From contig JAQUYA010000024.1 of assembly GCA_028692055.1 (NCBI GenBank), forward strand, positions 1-34,013: 34,013 nt of DNA. Reading direction: 5' to 3'. The position numbers were made by a program, and so were the translations under genes. Shown here piece after piece: positions 33,966-34,013 of the stretch (the stretch's first letter is position 1; each line of letters starts with the position of its first letter). This stretch comes from Lachnospiraceae bacterium. Its GTDB lineage: Bacteria > Bacillota > Clostridia > Lachnospirales > Lachnospiraceae. A model generated the notes under the pieces. It saw only the letters and a program-made list of their open reading frames with translations, was not told the origin of the DNA and made no database searches.

Positions 33966-34013
33966 TTAACGACATAAACGAAATACTCCAAAAACCTTAC
34001 CCAGAATCTCAAC
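33966..34013 (-). CDS. lexA: C-terminal end of a LexA-like repressor (partial)
   Basis: Only the last 15 codons are in the window, reading VEILGKVFGVFRLCR then stop. This matches the end of LexA (typically ..V.I.GKVIGLFR..). It is short evidence, but the frame, the stop and the convergent layout behind the shared terminator support it. LexA represses the SOS regulon and self-cleaves with a Ser-Lys dyad; those residues are beyond the edge. Confidence 0.55.
   Translation of the reverse strand, partial: VEILGKVFGVFRLCR

Overview
The window reads as a chromosomal segment of a low-GC, spore-forming clostridium, most likely a Lachnospiraceae-type Firmicute. The evidence is AT-rich DNA, strong AGGAGG ribosome binding sites, a sporulation gene (ylbJ), RecU, Prp with an N-terminally extended L27, RsfS/YqeK/YhbY, and the B. 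subtilis-like gene orders rsmD-coaD-ylbJ, rplU-prp-rpmA-obg and yhbY-nadD-yqeK-rsfS. The species cannot be named from the sequence alone.

Positions 1-6000 are an accessory island. It opens with the C-terminal end of a polymorphic toxin and a small immunity-like gene. These are followed by a ~1.4 kb unit that occurs twice as a direct repeat (964-2366 and 4429-5852). Each unit holds a promoter, a short RNA ending in a strong hairpin, a 96-codon minus-strand gene, ~550-740 bp of structured non-coding DNA, and the start of an IS110-family transposase. The first transposase is intact (402 aa). The second is broken at codon ~73 and fused in frame to an antitoxin-like remnant. Between the repeats lies a second toxin tip without a delivery domain, plus its own immunity-like gene. 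Several base-pair changes between the repeat copies are compensatory, which supports conserved RNA structure, including a candidate IS110 bridge RNA directly upstream of each transposase start.

Positions 6000-34013 are ordinary core genome, nearly all on the plus strand. In order: topoisomerase IV (parE, parC); rsmD and coaD; a coiled-coil protein; ylbJ on the minus strand; an RsuA-type pseudouridine synthase; a HAD phosphatase; a YgiQ-type radical SAM protein; a small membrane protein; an RluD-type pseudouridine synthase; and recU. Next is a histidine operon (hisZ, hisG, hisD, hisB, and a HisF-like/HisI/HisE fusion) with a consensus promoter and a clear terminator. It is followed by a small TTG-start membrane protein; a B12-binding-type radical SAM protein and its DUF2344 partner; an RNase G/E; and a NUDIX hydrolase. 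The ribosome/GTPase block comes last: rplU with a leader, prp, rpmA, obg, yhbY, nadD, yqeK and rsfS. The tail of a convergent lexA-like gene closes the window.

The most promising material for something undescribed is the duplicated island unit: paired promoter-terminator small RNAs, the antisense 96-aa gene, and two candidate bridge RNAs of which only one has an intact transposase. In the core region, the HisF-like domain fused to HisIE, with a lost catalytic aspartate, is the most notable protein. No tRNA, rRNA or CRISPR array was seen.
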